Assembly (NCBI RefSeq): GCF_002288365.1
Contig: NZ_CP016782.1
Coordinates: forward strand, 744,001-808,000
Direction: 5' to 3'
Source: Candidatus Planktophila limnetica
GTDB taxonomy: Bacteria; Actinomycetota; Actinomycetes; Nanopelagicales; Nanopelagicaceae
DNA length: 64,000 nt
A program made the position numbers and the translations under genes. Under the pieces are notes generated by a model. The model searched no databases, had not been told where the DNA came from, and worked only from the letters and a program-made list of their open reading frames with translations. This document shows, piece after piece, positions 29,647 to 39,273 of the stretch (the stretch's first letter is position 1; each line of letters begins with the position of its first letter).

Positions 29647-30303
29647 TTACTTAACAATCGGTGCATGTGGTGCCGAAACATCGATTGTTGAAATGTTTTT
29701 ATTTTCATCAAGGGCTGCAAGTGCTTTAAATACTTTGATTTTTAGCTCTTTGTCATCTGCACTTCCAAAGCGAAGTATCAAGGCTTTTTGCGGACCCTTG
29801 ATTGCCATGGTGAAATCAGCGGCCGAAGTGGCACGAAGTGAGGTTACATTCTGGCGAAAATCTTCGGGCAGCGATGTGAAGAGTTCAATGGCGAGCAAGC
29901 CGATCTCTGTATTTGGGGCATCAACCCTTGGAACCTCTGCACTTGTTCCAATGGGGTCAAATACAACACCGGCTGAATCAATATAGCGACCAGCAAAAAC
30001 TCCAATTGGTACTCGTGGATCTATTGAGATTGTTACTGAACTTGAAAACCAATTTCTAGATACATCGGCGCTTTTAACCCAACTAATGCTTTCAATTGTC
30101 TTTGCCATTTGGCGAGGTTCGATTCGGGCGAGTTTGATTGCATCTAATTTTCCGATTTTTTTCTCAACTGCCAGGATTTCTACTGGGTTAGTAACTCCGT
30201 TGAACTCAACTTTCTTGACCGTAAATACTGATGACCAACCCAAGAGATAGGCAAGTACTGCAACCACCACAGCGCTGATTAAGATCTTTACAAGACGTGG
30301 CAT
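29647..30303 (-). CDS. ftsQ: Cell division protein FtsQ/DivIB
   Basis: 218 residues, short for the family. One membrane helix (residues 5-25), then the POTRA domain (FTVKKVEFNGVTNPVEIL ... ISWVKSADVSRNWFSS) and a beta domain with RVPIGVFAGRYIDSAGVVF. FtsQ joins FtsL and the FtsB-like protein to regulate FtsWI. The long cytoplasmic N-terminal tail found in mycobacteria and streptomycetes is missing. It follows murC by 8 bases. Confidence 0.92.
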   Translation of the reverse strand: MPRLVKILISAVVVAVLAYLLGWSSVFTVKKVEFNGVTNPVEILAVEKKIGKLDAIKLARIEPRQMAKTIESISWVKSADVSRNWFSSSVTISIDPRVPIGVFAGRYIDSAGVVFDPIGTSAEVPRVDAPNTEIGLLAIELFTSLPEDFRQNVTSLRATSAADFTMAIKGPQKALILRFGSADDKELKIKVFKALAALDENKNISTIDVSAPHAPIVK

Positions 30304-30311
30304 AGAAAGTG

Positions 30312-31700
30312 CTACTTGTTTGGGAATCGTTTTGTTAATCCATCAACGATGATGGGACCAAGTGATGACACATCTCCGGCGCCGAGTGTCATGATGACAT
30401 CTCCTGGTTTTGCCATTTCGATAATTGCATCTGTGGCATCAACAAAATTAGGAATATACGTTCCGTTAGACATGTGCTCTGCAATTACTTCTGAACTAAC
30501 ACCTGCAATGGGTTTTTCACTGGCTGCATAGACCTCTAACAAAATAACTGAATCGGCAAGGCTGAGCGAAGTTGCAAAGTCAGACATAAATGCTTGAGTG
30601 CGCGAATAGCGATGAGGTTGAAAAATAACGAGTACTTTGCCATCGCCTGCATATCTGCGCGCAGCATCAAGTGTTACCCGAATTTCAGTGGGGTGATGTC
30701 CATAATCATCTAGAACTCGTATGCCATGAACGGTTCCCTTTAGTTCAAAACGTCGACCGGTTCCAGAAAATGAAGCGAGTCCGGCAAGCAAAGCTGCAGC
30801 AGGTAACCCAAGGTGTAAACCAACTGCCAGGGCTGCAGCAGCATTATTAATATTGTGTCGCCCAGGCACATTCATTTCTAAGTGCCCAATAGACGTACCC
30901 TTCCACAACGCACGGGCACGAGAGCTTTTTGCGGCCAATTCAATGTGATCAATGCGTAAATCACTATTAGCGTTTTCTCCGTAGGAAATAGTAAGAATTT
31001 TCTCCACTGATTGGCCCAATGCGCCCGACCCCAGATCATCTGCGCAATAGACCAAAAAACCATCTGGTAAGATGGTGCGAGCAAACTCATGAAATGCTGC
31101 AGTCACATCTGCAGCTGTTGCAAAGAAATCAACGTGATCGTGTTCAACATTTGTCACGATTGCACCAAATGGTTTGTATTCCACGAAAGAACCATCGGAT
31201 TCATCTGCTTCTGCCACAAAGTATTTTCCAGTGCCTCTATGTGCATTTGAGCCAGATGCACTCAAAGTGCCACCGATTGCAAAGGATGGGTCCGCGCCGC
31301 ATGCTTGCAGAGCAACTGTGAGCATCGAAGATGTAGTTGTTTTGCCATGTGTGCCTGCCACAGCGATGCTAATTGATTCACTCATAAGTAGAGCAAGTGC
31401 CTGCGCGCGTGTGTAAAGAGGAATACCTAATTGTGTGGCTTGAACTCGCTCAGGATTACTCTTAGAAATTGCATTTGAATAAATAACAAGGTCGGCACCA
31501 TCGATGTGCGAAGCGTCATGAGATGAAAAAACCTTCGCTCCCAATGCTGCCAAAGCGGCGAGCACTGAAGAATCTTTTTCATCGGATCCACTGACGTGGG
31601 CGCCATGGGTAAGTGCGATGCGCGCTAGGCCGCTCATTCCCGCTCCACCGATTCCAATAAAGTGAAGTTTTTTAGTGGAAAGTTCGGAGAGTGAAAACAT
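30312..31700 (-). CDS. murC: UDP-N-acetylmuramate-L-alanine ligase
   Basis: 462 residues, first amino-acid ligase of peptidoglycan precursor synthesis. The UDP-binding loop is HFIGIGGAGMSGLA, the ATP loop AVAGTHGKTTTSSML, and the central VTNVEHDHVDFF and C-terminal DDYGHHPTEIR segments are typical. A GGGGAG ribosome binding site precedes the ATG. Murein synthesis enzymes MurC-G and MraY are all in this window except MurA, MurB. Confidence 0.97.
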   Translation of the reverse strand: MFSLSELSTKKLHFIGIGGAGMSGLARIALTHGAHVSGSDEKDSSVLAALAALGAKVFSSHDASHIDGADLVIYSNAISKSNPERVQATQLGIPLYTRAQALALLMSESISIAVAGTHGKTTTSSMLTVALQACGADPSFAIGGTLSASGSNAHRGTGKYFVAEADESDGSFVEYKPFGAIVTNVEHDHVDFFATAADVTAAFHEFARTILPDGFLVYCADDLGSGALGQSVEKILTISYGENANSDLRIDHIELAAKSSRARALWKGTSIGHLEMNVPGRHNINNAAAALAVGLHLGLPAAALLAGLASFSGTGRRFELKGTVHGIRVLDDYGHHPTEIRVTLDAARRYAGDGKVLVIFQPHRYSRTQAFMSDFATSLSLADSVILLEVYAASEKPIAGVSSEVIAEHMSNGTYIPNFVDATDAIIEMAKPGDVIMTLGAGDVSSLGPIIVDGLTKRFPNK

Positions 31701-31711
31701 TAATTACTCCC

Positions 31712-32791
31712 CTAGTGAGAACTCAGCACATTTTGCATGAGAGCCGTAATCTTCTCATGAGCAGTGCTATTTACCGTCGAAACCTGCGCACCGCGTGCAT
31801 GTGAACTCGCAAGCAGTGAATCAATGTTGGCTATGAGCCACGATGAAGTGAACTCCTTTTGGGAGATAACGCGCGCCCGGCCAAGATCTGCCAAGTGCTG
31901 CGCATTGGGAAGTTGTTCTCCGTTGCCGATAGCAAGTGGAATAAATAGAGCAAACTTTCCTAAAGCTTCAAACTCAGAACACGTCACGGCCCCTGAACGT
32001 GAAATAACCACATCAGCTGCGAGGTAAGCCGTTGCCATATCTGCGATATATGAGTGAGGTTGATATCCAGATTGCGCACTTGGTAGCGCATTTTTTCTTC
32101 CCAATGAGTGCATCACCTGAATCTTCTTTTCAAGCAAAACAGAGAGTGATTGCGCGATAACTGTATTCATCACTTGCGATCCTTGAGATCCACCAACAAC
32201 TAAGACCAGCGGCATTGCATCATCAAAGCCCAATGTTCTCTTTGCCGTGCTTCGCACCAGGTTCCAATCTGAATGAGAAGTTGTAATGATCTCTGTGATC
32301 GAACTCTTTAGTGGCATTCCAGTAATTAATGCACCACTAAAAGCACCGCGTTGCACGGGCGTTGAAACAGCTAGGGCTGATGTGAAACGAGTTCCTAAGC
32401 GATTGGCAATACCAGGTCGAGCATTTGCCTCATGAATAACAATTGGAACACCAGTTGATTTTGCCGCCAAATACGAAGCTGCACTGACATAGCCACCAAA
32501 GCCAATGAGAAGTGATGACCCTTTGATAATTGAGCGCGCCTGCATCACAGCCTGCAACAAATGTAAGGGCAATAAAAGAAGACCAGGTGAAAATCTGCGA
32601 GCAAGTACAACTTTTTTAATTGTTCGAAGAGTAAAACCTGCCGCCGGCACCAAGGATGTTTCTAATCCTTCTGAAGTTCCAATAAATATGCACTTATCTG
32701 CGGGGTTTTCTCTCATCCACTGCCCGGCAACTGCGAGAGCGGGTTCAACGTGACCAGCTGTTCCCCCGCCTGCAAAAATAATTGTTCTCAT
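31712..32791 (-). CDS. murG: UDP-GlcNAc:undecaprenyl-pyrophosphoryl-MurNAc-pentapeptide transferase
   Basis: 359 residues, GT28 enzyme making lipid II. The N-terminal glycine loop is FAGGGTAGHVEPALA, LIGFGGYVSA and VIHEANARPGIANR lie in the acceptor domain, and LVVGGSQGSQVMN plus VISRSGAVTCSEFEALGK in the donor domain. The start overlaps the ftsW stop by 4 bases. Confidence 0.96.
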   Translation of the reverse strand: MRTIIFAGGGTAGHVEPALAVAGQWMRENPADKCIFIGTSEGLETSLVPAAGFTLRTIKKVVLARRFSPGLLLLPLHLLQAVMQARSIIKGSSLLIGFGGYVSAASYLAAKSTGVPIVIHEANARPGIANRLGTRFTSALAVSTPVQRGAFSGALITGMPLKSSITEIITTSHSDWNLVRSTAKRTLGFDDAMPLVLVVGGSQGSQVMNTVIAQSLSVLLEKKIQVMHSLGRKNALPSAQSGYQPHSYIADMATAYLAADVVISRSGAVTCSEFEALGKFALFIPLAIGNGEQLPNAQHLADLGRARVISQKEFTSSWLIANIDSLLASSHARGAQVSTVNSTAHEKITALMQNVLSSH

Positions 32792-33942
32792 CGATTCTTT
32801 TCCAGATCTGCCATCGCAGCCGGATCACGCCTTGCTGCGCCCAAAACAAAACCTAGAGCTAAATACGTTGCAACAAGGGAAGAACCTCCGTATGAAATAA
32901 GGGGCAACGTAACGCCCACAACTGGAATCAATGATGTGGCAGAACCAATGTTCATAATTGTTTGAAATGTTATCCACGTACCGATTCCAGCGCATGCATA
33001 CTTTGACATTGGATCACTTGCTCGAAGTGCAATTCTAAATATTGAAAAAATAAGTGCACTAAAGAGTAGAAGAATTACGAAAGTTCCGAATAAACCTAGT
33101 TCTTCTCCAATAACTGAAAAGATGAAGTCAGTATGTGCCTCAGCTAAATTGCCCCATTTTTGACGACTTGCACCAAGTCCCACACCAAAGAAACCACCAC
33201 TTGCTAGGCCCAGCAAACTATGAGCTGGTTGCCACCCTGCATTTTTGTAATCTTCAGGTGCAAATGGATTAAACACTACGAGTAAACGTTGCGCGCGATA
33301 TGGGGCCATCACAATTGCTAGTGCAATGAGAGAAAATCCTGCAGCCGTTACCGCGCCAAAGATTCTCCCCGAAACTCCTGAAACCCAGAGCAAACCAGCC
33401 AATATTGCCGCAAAGACTGCAGCCGTTCCTAAATCTCTTCCGAGCATAATTAAGCCCATTACCAATATGAAACCAGGAGTAATTAAGGCAAGAACATTAG
33501 TTCTATGAAGACCAGCATGTTCGCGGCTGGCCAGCATGTGAGCAGCCCACAAGATCATGAGCATTTTAACAATTTCACTCGGCTGAATATCTATAAAACC
33601 TAAGCTGATCCAATTTCGATTACCGTTAACTTCTTTTCCTACCCCCGGAATCGCAACAATTACTAAAACTATTCCCGAAAACAAGAAACCAAAGCGTGCT
33701 AATTTCTTCCATCGATCTAATTTTTGACGAGATGCTAGAAATCCAATTGGTATTGCGATTACGAGAAAAAATAACTGTCGACCAATGATTGAAAATGAAT
33801 TACCCCTATTCTCAAGGGAGTAAATTGAAGAGGCTGAAAAAACCATAACTGCCCCAAGAATGCTCAAGGCTAGGGTTGACCACATCAACATCTTGTAAGA
33901 ACTAGATGGCTTGGCTAAGAATTTTTGAGTTGTCTCATTCAT
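32788..33942 (-). CDS. ftsW: Septal peptidoglycan glycosyltransferase FtsW
   Basis: 384 residues, SEDS family, about ten membrane helices. The large extracytoplasmic loop contains the catalytic Asp segment (SLGFIDIQPSEIVKM with GREH), and the AHTDFIFSVIGEELGLFG and LPLISYGGSSL motifs mark FtsW/RodA. Location between murD and murG and next to ftsI identifies it as FtsW. Overlaps murD by 8 bases. Confidence 0.95.
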   Translation of the reverse strand: MNETTQKFLAKPSSSYKMLMWSTLALSILGAVMVFSASSIYSLENRGNSFSIIGRQLFFLVIAIPIGFLASRQKLDRWKKLARFGFLFSGIVLVIVAIPGVGKEVNGNRNWISLGFIDIQPSEIVKMLMILWAAHMLASREHAGLHRTNVLALITPGFILVMGLIMLGRDLGTAAVFAAILAGLLWVSGVSGRIFGAVTAAGFSLIALAIVMAPYRAQRLLVVFNPFAPEDYKNAGWQPAHSLLGLASGGFFGVGLGASRQKWGNLAEAHTDFIFSVIGEELGLFGTFVILLLFSALIFSIFRIALRASDPMSKYACAGIGTWITFQTIMNIGSATSLIPVVGVTLPLISYGGSSLVATYLALGFVLGAARRDPAAMADLEKNR

Positions 33943-35326
33943 CAGCGATCACCTTCTTAACTGCTTGCGCAAAACGATCGCCACGATCTGCGTAATTTAT
34001 GAACTGATCCATAGATGCACACGCTGGTGCTAACAAAACAGTGTCTCCTTCAACTGCGAATTCACGTGCTGCCGCAACTACATCTTCCATCAAGGAGTTT
34101 TCTGTCGACCCAACCTGATATTGCGCAGGTGTATCAATTTCTAGAATCGCAATATGTGGCGCATTGTCGCGAAGCGCCTTTGCAATAATTGATTTGTCCT
34201 GGCCAATGAGCACGGCTGCTTTGATGCGCTTGCCGCAGCGCTTAACCAATTCATCCAAACCAGCGCCCTTGGCAAGGCCTCCAGCGATCCACACAACAGA
34301 TAAGGCAGACATAATCGATGCACTGGCTGCGTGAGGATTTGTAGCCTTGGAGTCATCAATCCATGTAATACCGCCAGAGCTTAAAACTTGTTCAATGCGA
34401 TGGCGCCCAGGAGTAAAAGTAGCAAGTGCACTTCTAATACTCTCGTGATTAACTCCTGCAGCCCTTGCTAGCCCTGCGGCAGCTAAAGCGTTTGAAACAT
34501 TATGCGGAACGGTTGGTTGGATTTCCTTTAATTCACAAATCATCGCTGCTTCTTGTGGATCTGCCACAAATGCGCGGTCGACGAGAAGATCTTCTACAAC
34601 TCCGATTTCACCTGGTGCTGGTGTATCTAAAGTGAAGAAAACTTTTCTACCCTTCCAGTGAACAGATCGTTTTATGACTTCTTCATCATCAGCATTGAGA
34701 ATTCCAGTAGAGCTTGAATCTAAAAGAGAAATCTTTGTACGTGCATACTCTTGAAAATCTCCATGCCAATCAGTGTGATCATCTGCAATATTAAGAAGCG
34801 CACTGGCCGTGAATTGAGCGCTGCTCATCCAGTGAATTTGAAATGACGAGAGTTCAAGAACTAGAACATCGTAATTCTCTTTGCTCTCAACCGCATCAAT
34901 CACGGTATCTCCAACGTTTCCGCATGCAATTGCGTGTAACCCACCTGCGCGCATGGCCGCGGCTGTCATTTCAACAGTGGTCGTTTTGCCATTTGTGCCA
35001 GTGACTGCAAACCATCGTTGATGCGGCGCTTGCTCTTGCTTAATCATCCACGCAAGATCGATTTCATTGGTGATTTCCACGCCTGCTTCAACTAATTTAT
35101 GAATTAATGGATGAGTTGGTTTCCACCCAGGTGAAACCACTGCCATTTCCCACTGGCTAATATCGACATCATCGCTTAACAGAGTGCTAAAGGCGCTATC
35201 TTCAATCTTTTTGTCATCGGCGATTGCAATAGTGGCACCACGCCTGGTTAAAGAATTTGCCAAAGCAGTTCCGGTTACGCCACCACCCAAAATTAGTATT
35301 TTGCTCTTCGAGAAATTAAGTGCCAT
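33935..35326 (-). CDS. murD: UDP-MurNAc-L-alanine:D-glutamate ligase
   Basis: 463 residues from the ATG at 35326 (MALNFSKSKILILGGGVTG). The ATP loop is VTGTNGKTTTVEM; NIADDHTDWHGDF and the C-terminal IDDSKATNPHAA are MurD features. A GTG 6 codons upstream would overlap mraY by 8 bases; I prefer the ATG because family N-termini are short and a GAAG precedes it. Confidence 0.95.
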   Translation of the reverse strand: MALNFSKSKILILGGGVTGTALANSLTRRGATIAIADDKKIEDSAFSTLLSDDVDISQWEMAVVSPGWKPTHPLIHKLVEAGVEITNEIDLAWMIKQEQAPHQRWFAVTGTNGKTTTVEMTAAAMRAGGLHAIACGNVGDTVIDAVESKENYDVLVLELSSFQIHWMSSAQFTASALLNIADDHTDWHGDFQEYARTKISLLDSSSTGILNADDEEVIKRSVHWKGRKVFFTLDTPAPGEIGVVEDLLVDRAFVADPQEAAMICELKEIQPTVPHNVSNALAAAGLARAAGVNHESIRSALATFTPGRHRIEQVLSSGGITWIDDSKATNPHAASASIMSALSVVWIAGGLAKGAGLDELVKRCGKRIKAAVLIGQDKSIIAKALRDNAPHIAILEIDTPAQYQVGSTENSLMEDVVAAAREFAVEGDTVLLAPACASMDQFINYADRGDRFAQAVKKVIADE

Positions 35327-35336
35327 CGCAAACTTC

Positions 35337-36395
35337 TTAAACACTTACCCATTGTGCATAAAACAGACCTAATCCAAGGGCGACGCTTAATCCAGCAATA
35401 ATCCAAAAGCGAATAACAATTGTCACTTCTCCCCAGCCGATTAATTCAAAGTGATGTTGCAAAGGAGCCATTTTAAAGACGCGCTTACCACCAGAGATTT
35501 TGAAATAGAGTGTTTGAATAATTACTGACATAGTAATAATTACGAATAATCCACCTAGTGGAATGAGAAGTAACTCCACACGCAAAGTGGCTGCAAGTCC
35601 AGCAAGGGCGCCACCGAGTGCCAATGAACCGGTGTCACCCATAAAAATTCGTGCAGGAGATGCGTTCCACCATAAAAATCCTGTGCACGAACCAGCAAAG
35701 GCTGCTGCGAGAACTGCAAGATCTAGTGGATCTCGAACCGCATAACAATTAGTTGTTGTAACAAGCACGCAGCTCTGTCCAAATTCCCAGACTCCGATTA
35801 ATACAAATGCTAAGAAAGTCATGACAGATGCACCGCTTGCTAAGCCATCTAGTCCGTCTGTCAGATTAACTCCATTGCTAGTGGCTGTAACCATCAACGC
35901 AATCCACAAAACAACGAGTACTGGTCCCAGAACTATTGAAGTTTCTCTCACCGTAGATAAGTTAAGTGAGATTGGTGTTAGTCCACCTAGGTCTGCGAAT
36001 TGAATACCTAGGTATCCAAAGAGAGCTGCAATGCTGGCTTGTGCAAGTAGTTTTTGTCGGCCACTGAGTCCGAGAGATTGTTTGCGAGAAATTTTGAGGT
36101 AATCATCAAGAAAGCCAATAAATCCCAGTGCAACAACTAGACCTAGAACGAGTAACGCTGACACTGTTGGCGGGCGACCGGAGAACAGATGCGCAACTGC
36201 ATATGCAACGATCGCTGCAACAATGATGATGATTCCGCCCATTGTTGGAGTCCCACGTTTTGTGTGGTGAGAAGTTGGGCCATCGTCTCTAATTACTTGA
36301 CCGAAACCACGCTTTGCCAAAAAACGAATAAGAAGTGGAGTGCCAAAGAGTGAAAACAGAAGAGCGAATGCACCTGCAATGAGAATAACTTTCAC
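35337..36395 (-). CDS. mraY: Phospho-MurNAc-pentapeptide translocase
   Basis: 352 residues, ten membrane helices. It makes lipid I on undecaprenyl phosphate. The signature sequences [18 protein letters not shown], the catalytic Asp cluster at FLDDYLKI and [13 protein letters not shown], and the [13 protein letters not shown] loop are intact. Overlaps murF by 4 bases. Confidence 0.97.
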   Translation of the reverse strand: MKVILIAGAFALLFSLFGTPLLIRFLAKRGFGQVIRDDGPTSHHTKRGTPTMGGIIIIVAAIVAYAVAHLFSGRPPTVSALLVLGLVVALGFIGFLDDYLKISRKQSLGLSGRQKLLAQASIAALFGYLGIQFADLGGLTPISLNLSTVRETSIVLGPVLVVLWIALMVTATSNGVNLTDGLDGLASGASVMTFLAFVLIGVWEFGQSCVLVTTTNCYAVRDPLDLAVLAAAFAGSCTGFLWWNASPARIFMGDTGSLALGGALAGLAATLRVELLLIPLGGLFVIITMSVIIQTLYFKISGGKRVFKMAPLQHHFELIGWGEVTIVIRFWIIAGLSVALGLGLFYAQWVSV

Positions 36396-37780
36396 TTCTT
36401 ATCCTCTCCGCGCTTTTCTTTCCACAAATCTTCTATTCCTTGGCTAAGTGTTTCAAAGTGCTCAGATCGTGAAGCCTTCACAAGTACGGCATCCCCCGGT
36501 TCACAATGCGACACGAGTGAGAGTGCTTGTGAGATGTCATCGCAGTAATGAAGCGTAGTAGCACTGTGTGCCGGAATGCCCTCTGCAAATGCTCGTGTTC
36601 CGATGCTCACAAGGTGGTCGATGCCAAGTTCGTGTGCATGTGCTGCAACGGATGCATGAAGGGCGTTACTTTCAGATCCCAGTTCGTGCATCTGACCTAA
36701 AAATGCCCACGAGGATCCACCGCTTTCTTGAGTGAACAAAACTAAAGAATCTAGTGCCGCATTCATAGATTCTGGATTTGCATTGTATGAATCATTAATA
36801 ATCAATAAATCTTCAACATCGCTAACTTGCATGCGCCACTTACTCGCAAGATCTGCAGTAGATAAACCACTAGCAATTACTTCTATGGAAATTTCAAGTG
36901 CTGTACACACAGCCGCTGCGGCCAATGCATTTGAAATCTGATGAGCACCAATTAAACGCATTCCAACTGCGTCCCGACCATCTGGTGTCACAAGATCAAA
37001 ATGTGGACGTGCTTCTCTCATTTCAACATCGGCTGCGCGAACATCATCGCGAGAACCCTGACCAAAGTAAATAACTCTTCCGGAGTGAAGTGAGTTCATT
37101 GCTTTTGTATATGGATCATAAGTTCCAAGTACTGCCACTGCATCTGGTCCAAGCCCTGCAATCAGTTCGCTCTTTGTTTGAGCAATTTTTTCAACACTTC
37201 CAAATTCACCTAAGTGCGCTGTGCCCACGCGCAATACAACTCCAACATTTGGTTTTGCCATCTCACATAACGCTGCAATATCGCCTTGGTGGCGGGCGCC
37301 CATTTCAAGAATGCAATATTTAGTCTGCTCATCACATGCAAGCAGTGTGATTGGAGCGCCTAATTCATTATTAAAAGATGCTTTAGTCCACACGCACTCT
37401 GCCCGGCTAGAAAGAATCGATGCTAATAAATCCTTTGTAGTTGTTTTTCCACTAGAGCCCGTAATCGCAATAACTTTAAGTTCTGGTAATTGCTTGCGAA
37501 CATAGCTTGCTAAAGCGCGCACAGCGATTAGCACATCAGAGACAACCACTCCATTTCCTGGCACTTCACGAGTTGTTAGGCACCCTGTAGCACCACGTGA
37601 TTGAGCATCATCGGTGAAACTGTGACCATCAGATGATTGGCCAACGAGAGCTAAAAAGAGTGAACCTTTACTCACTTCGCGCGAATCAAAGACTGGTGCC
37701 GCAGATATAACTTTGGAGGAATCACCAAATGTTTTTCCCCCAACGATTTTCGCTATTTGCTCGAGAGTAAGTGCAATCAT
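36392..37780 (-). CDS. murF: UDP-MurNAc-tripeptide D-alanyl-D-alanine ligase
   Basis: 462 residues. The ATP-binding loop is [15 protein letters not shown], with [13 protein letters not shown] and the [11 protein letters not shown] motif characteristic of MurF. It completes the UDP-pentapeptide. The start overlaps murE by 4 bases. Confidence 0.96.
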   Translation of the reverse strand: MIALTLEQIAKIVGGKTFGDSSKVISAAPVFDSREVSKGSLFLALVGQSSDGHSFTDDAQSRGATGCLTTREVPGNGVVVSDVLIAVRALASYVRKQLPELKVIAITGSSGKTTTKDLLASILSSRAECVWTKASFNNELGAPITLLACDEQTKYCILEMGARHQGDIAALCEMAKPNVGVVLRVGTAHLGEFGSVEKIAQTKSELIAGLGPDAVAVLGTYDPYTKAMNSLHSGRVIYFGQGSRDDVRAADVEMREARPHFDLVTPDGRDAVGMRLIGAHQISNALAAAAVCTALEISIEVIASGLSTADLASKWRMQVSDVEDLLIINDSYNANPESMNAALDSLVLFTQESGGSSWAFLGQMHELGSESNALHASVAAHAHELGIDHLVSIGTRAFAEGIPAHSATTLHYCDDISQALSLVSHCEPGDAVLVKASRSEHFETLSQGIEDLWKEKRGEDKK

Positions 37781-39273
37781 TTCTTGCCCTCGATTGCGTG
37801 TGCTAAAACCAATCGATCATCAAATGGATGAACTACGCCTGAAATTTCTTGACCACGCTCATGACCTTTACCCAGCACAATCACAACATCTCCTGGTTGG
37901 GCTAAATTGATGGCTAATTTAATTGCTTCTGCTCGGTCTTGAACAATTGCACTTGGCTCTGAAATTTTTAATCCTTGCGTCATCTGTTCAAGGATTGTCT
38001 CTGGATTTTCAGAGCGTGGATTATCACTAGTAAAGATTGCAACGTCGCTGCGAAGAGATAGTTCTTGACCCATGGCGCTGCGCTTGGAGCTATCTCTATC
38101 TCCGCCGCAACCAAGAACAGCGATAACTTTCTTATCCGTCATCTCGCGCGCAGCAGCTAATACTCGCGCAACAGCGTCAGGACTATGGGCATAATCAACA
38201 AGTGCAGTGAAGTTTTGACCCAAGCTCACAGATTCGAGGCGACCAACAGCGCCAACTAAATGTGGAATCAGCGTTGCAATATCTATGGGGTCAATACCTG
38301 AATCAACACACATTGCAACAGCCATGAGTAAGTTATCAAAGTTAAAGCCCCCACGAAGTGTGGTGCGGCTATCGATTAAAACTCCACCAACACCTCTAAT
38401 TGAGATGTCGCTATATTGAATTCCATTTTCAATTCGTGTGTAGTGCCACGTTGCGTTCTCATTAAAGCGCGAGAGAGTCTGCACTGGCAGCTCTGTAGTG
38501 GCAGCCAAAATTTGACCATATGAATCATCAATGTTGATGAATGCATGATCTGCATATTCAAAGGTAAATAACTTTGACTTAGCTGCGAAGTATTCATCCA
38601 TAGTTCCGTGAAAATCTAAGTGATCTTGTGAGAGGTTAGTAAATCCAACTGCTGCAAAATAGCTTCCGCGAACCCGCTCTAAAGAGATTGCATGGCTTGA
38701 AACTTCCATCACCAAATTACGGCAATGACGCTCACGCATGGTCGCAACTAATGACTGAAGTTCTGTCGCCTCAGGAGTTGTGCGAGTACTAGATAGAACT
38801 TCACTGCCAATACGAGTTTCAACCGTTCCAATTAATCCTGTTTCTTGTCCCGCACTTTGAAAGATTTGATGGCATAAAGTGCTCACAGTCGTCTTGCCAT
38901 TCGTTCCCGTAATCCCAATGCTAAATAAATCGCGCATGGGTTCACCATAAAACCAAGAAGAAAGAAGGCCGGCGCTCTTACGCGGATTAGCGACAGTAAT
39001 TACAGGCAATTCTTTGATTAACTTCGCACCTTGCGCATCGGTCAAAACTGCTACAGCGCCTGACTTCTTTGCATCTTTTGCAAAAGTTGCCCCATGAACC
39101 TTCGCACCTGCGAAAGCACAAAATATGTCTCCTGGTTCAATATCTGAACTCGATGTTGAAATTCCTGTTACGGCAATCTTTTCTAGATCACTTGCTGATA
39201 ACTCTGTGCTGGCGTTAATGATAGATAGAACTGATGAGAGGCTGCGTTGACTCTGTATTAATGGGCGAATCAT
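37777..39273 (-). CDS. murE: UDP-MurNAc-L-alanyl-D-glutamate:meso-diaminopimelate ligase
   Basis: 498 residues. The ATP loop is IGITGTNGKTTVSTL and the C-terminal amino-acid recognition motif is DNPRSENPE. DNPR is the form found in meso-diaminopimelate ligases, so a DAP-type peptidoglycan is predicted. The start overlaps ftsI by 4 bases; ftsI, murE, murF and mraY are thus tightly coupled. Confidence 0.95.
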   Translation of the reverse strand: MIRPLIQSQRSLSSVLSIINASTELSASDLEKIAVTGISTSSSDIEPGDIFCAFAGAKVHGATFAKDAKKSGAVAVLTDAQGAKLIKELPVITVANPRKSAGLLSSWFYGEPMRDLFSIGITGTNGKTTVSTLCHQIFQSAGQETGLIGTVETRIGSEVLSSTRTTPEATELQSLVATMRERHCRNLVMEVSSHAISLERVRGSYFAAVGFTNLSQDHLDFHGTMDEYFAAKSKLFTFEYADHAFINIDDSYGQILAATTELPVQTLSRFNENATWHYTRIENGIQYSDISIRGVGGVLIDSRTTLRGGFNFDNLLMAVAMCVDSGIDPIDIATLIPHLVGAVGRLESVSLGQNFTALVDYAHSPDAVARVLAAAREMTDKKVIAVLGCGGDRDSSKRSAMGQELSLRSDVAIFTSDNPRSENPETILEQMTQGLKISEPSAIVQDRAEAIKLAINLAQPGDVVIVLGKGHERGQEISGVVHPFDDRLVLAHAIEGKK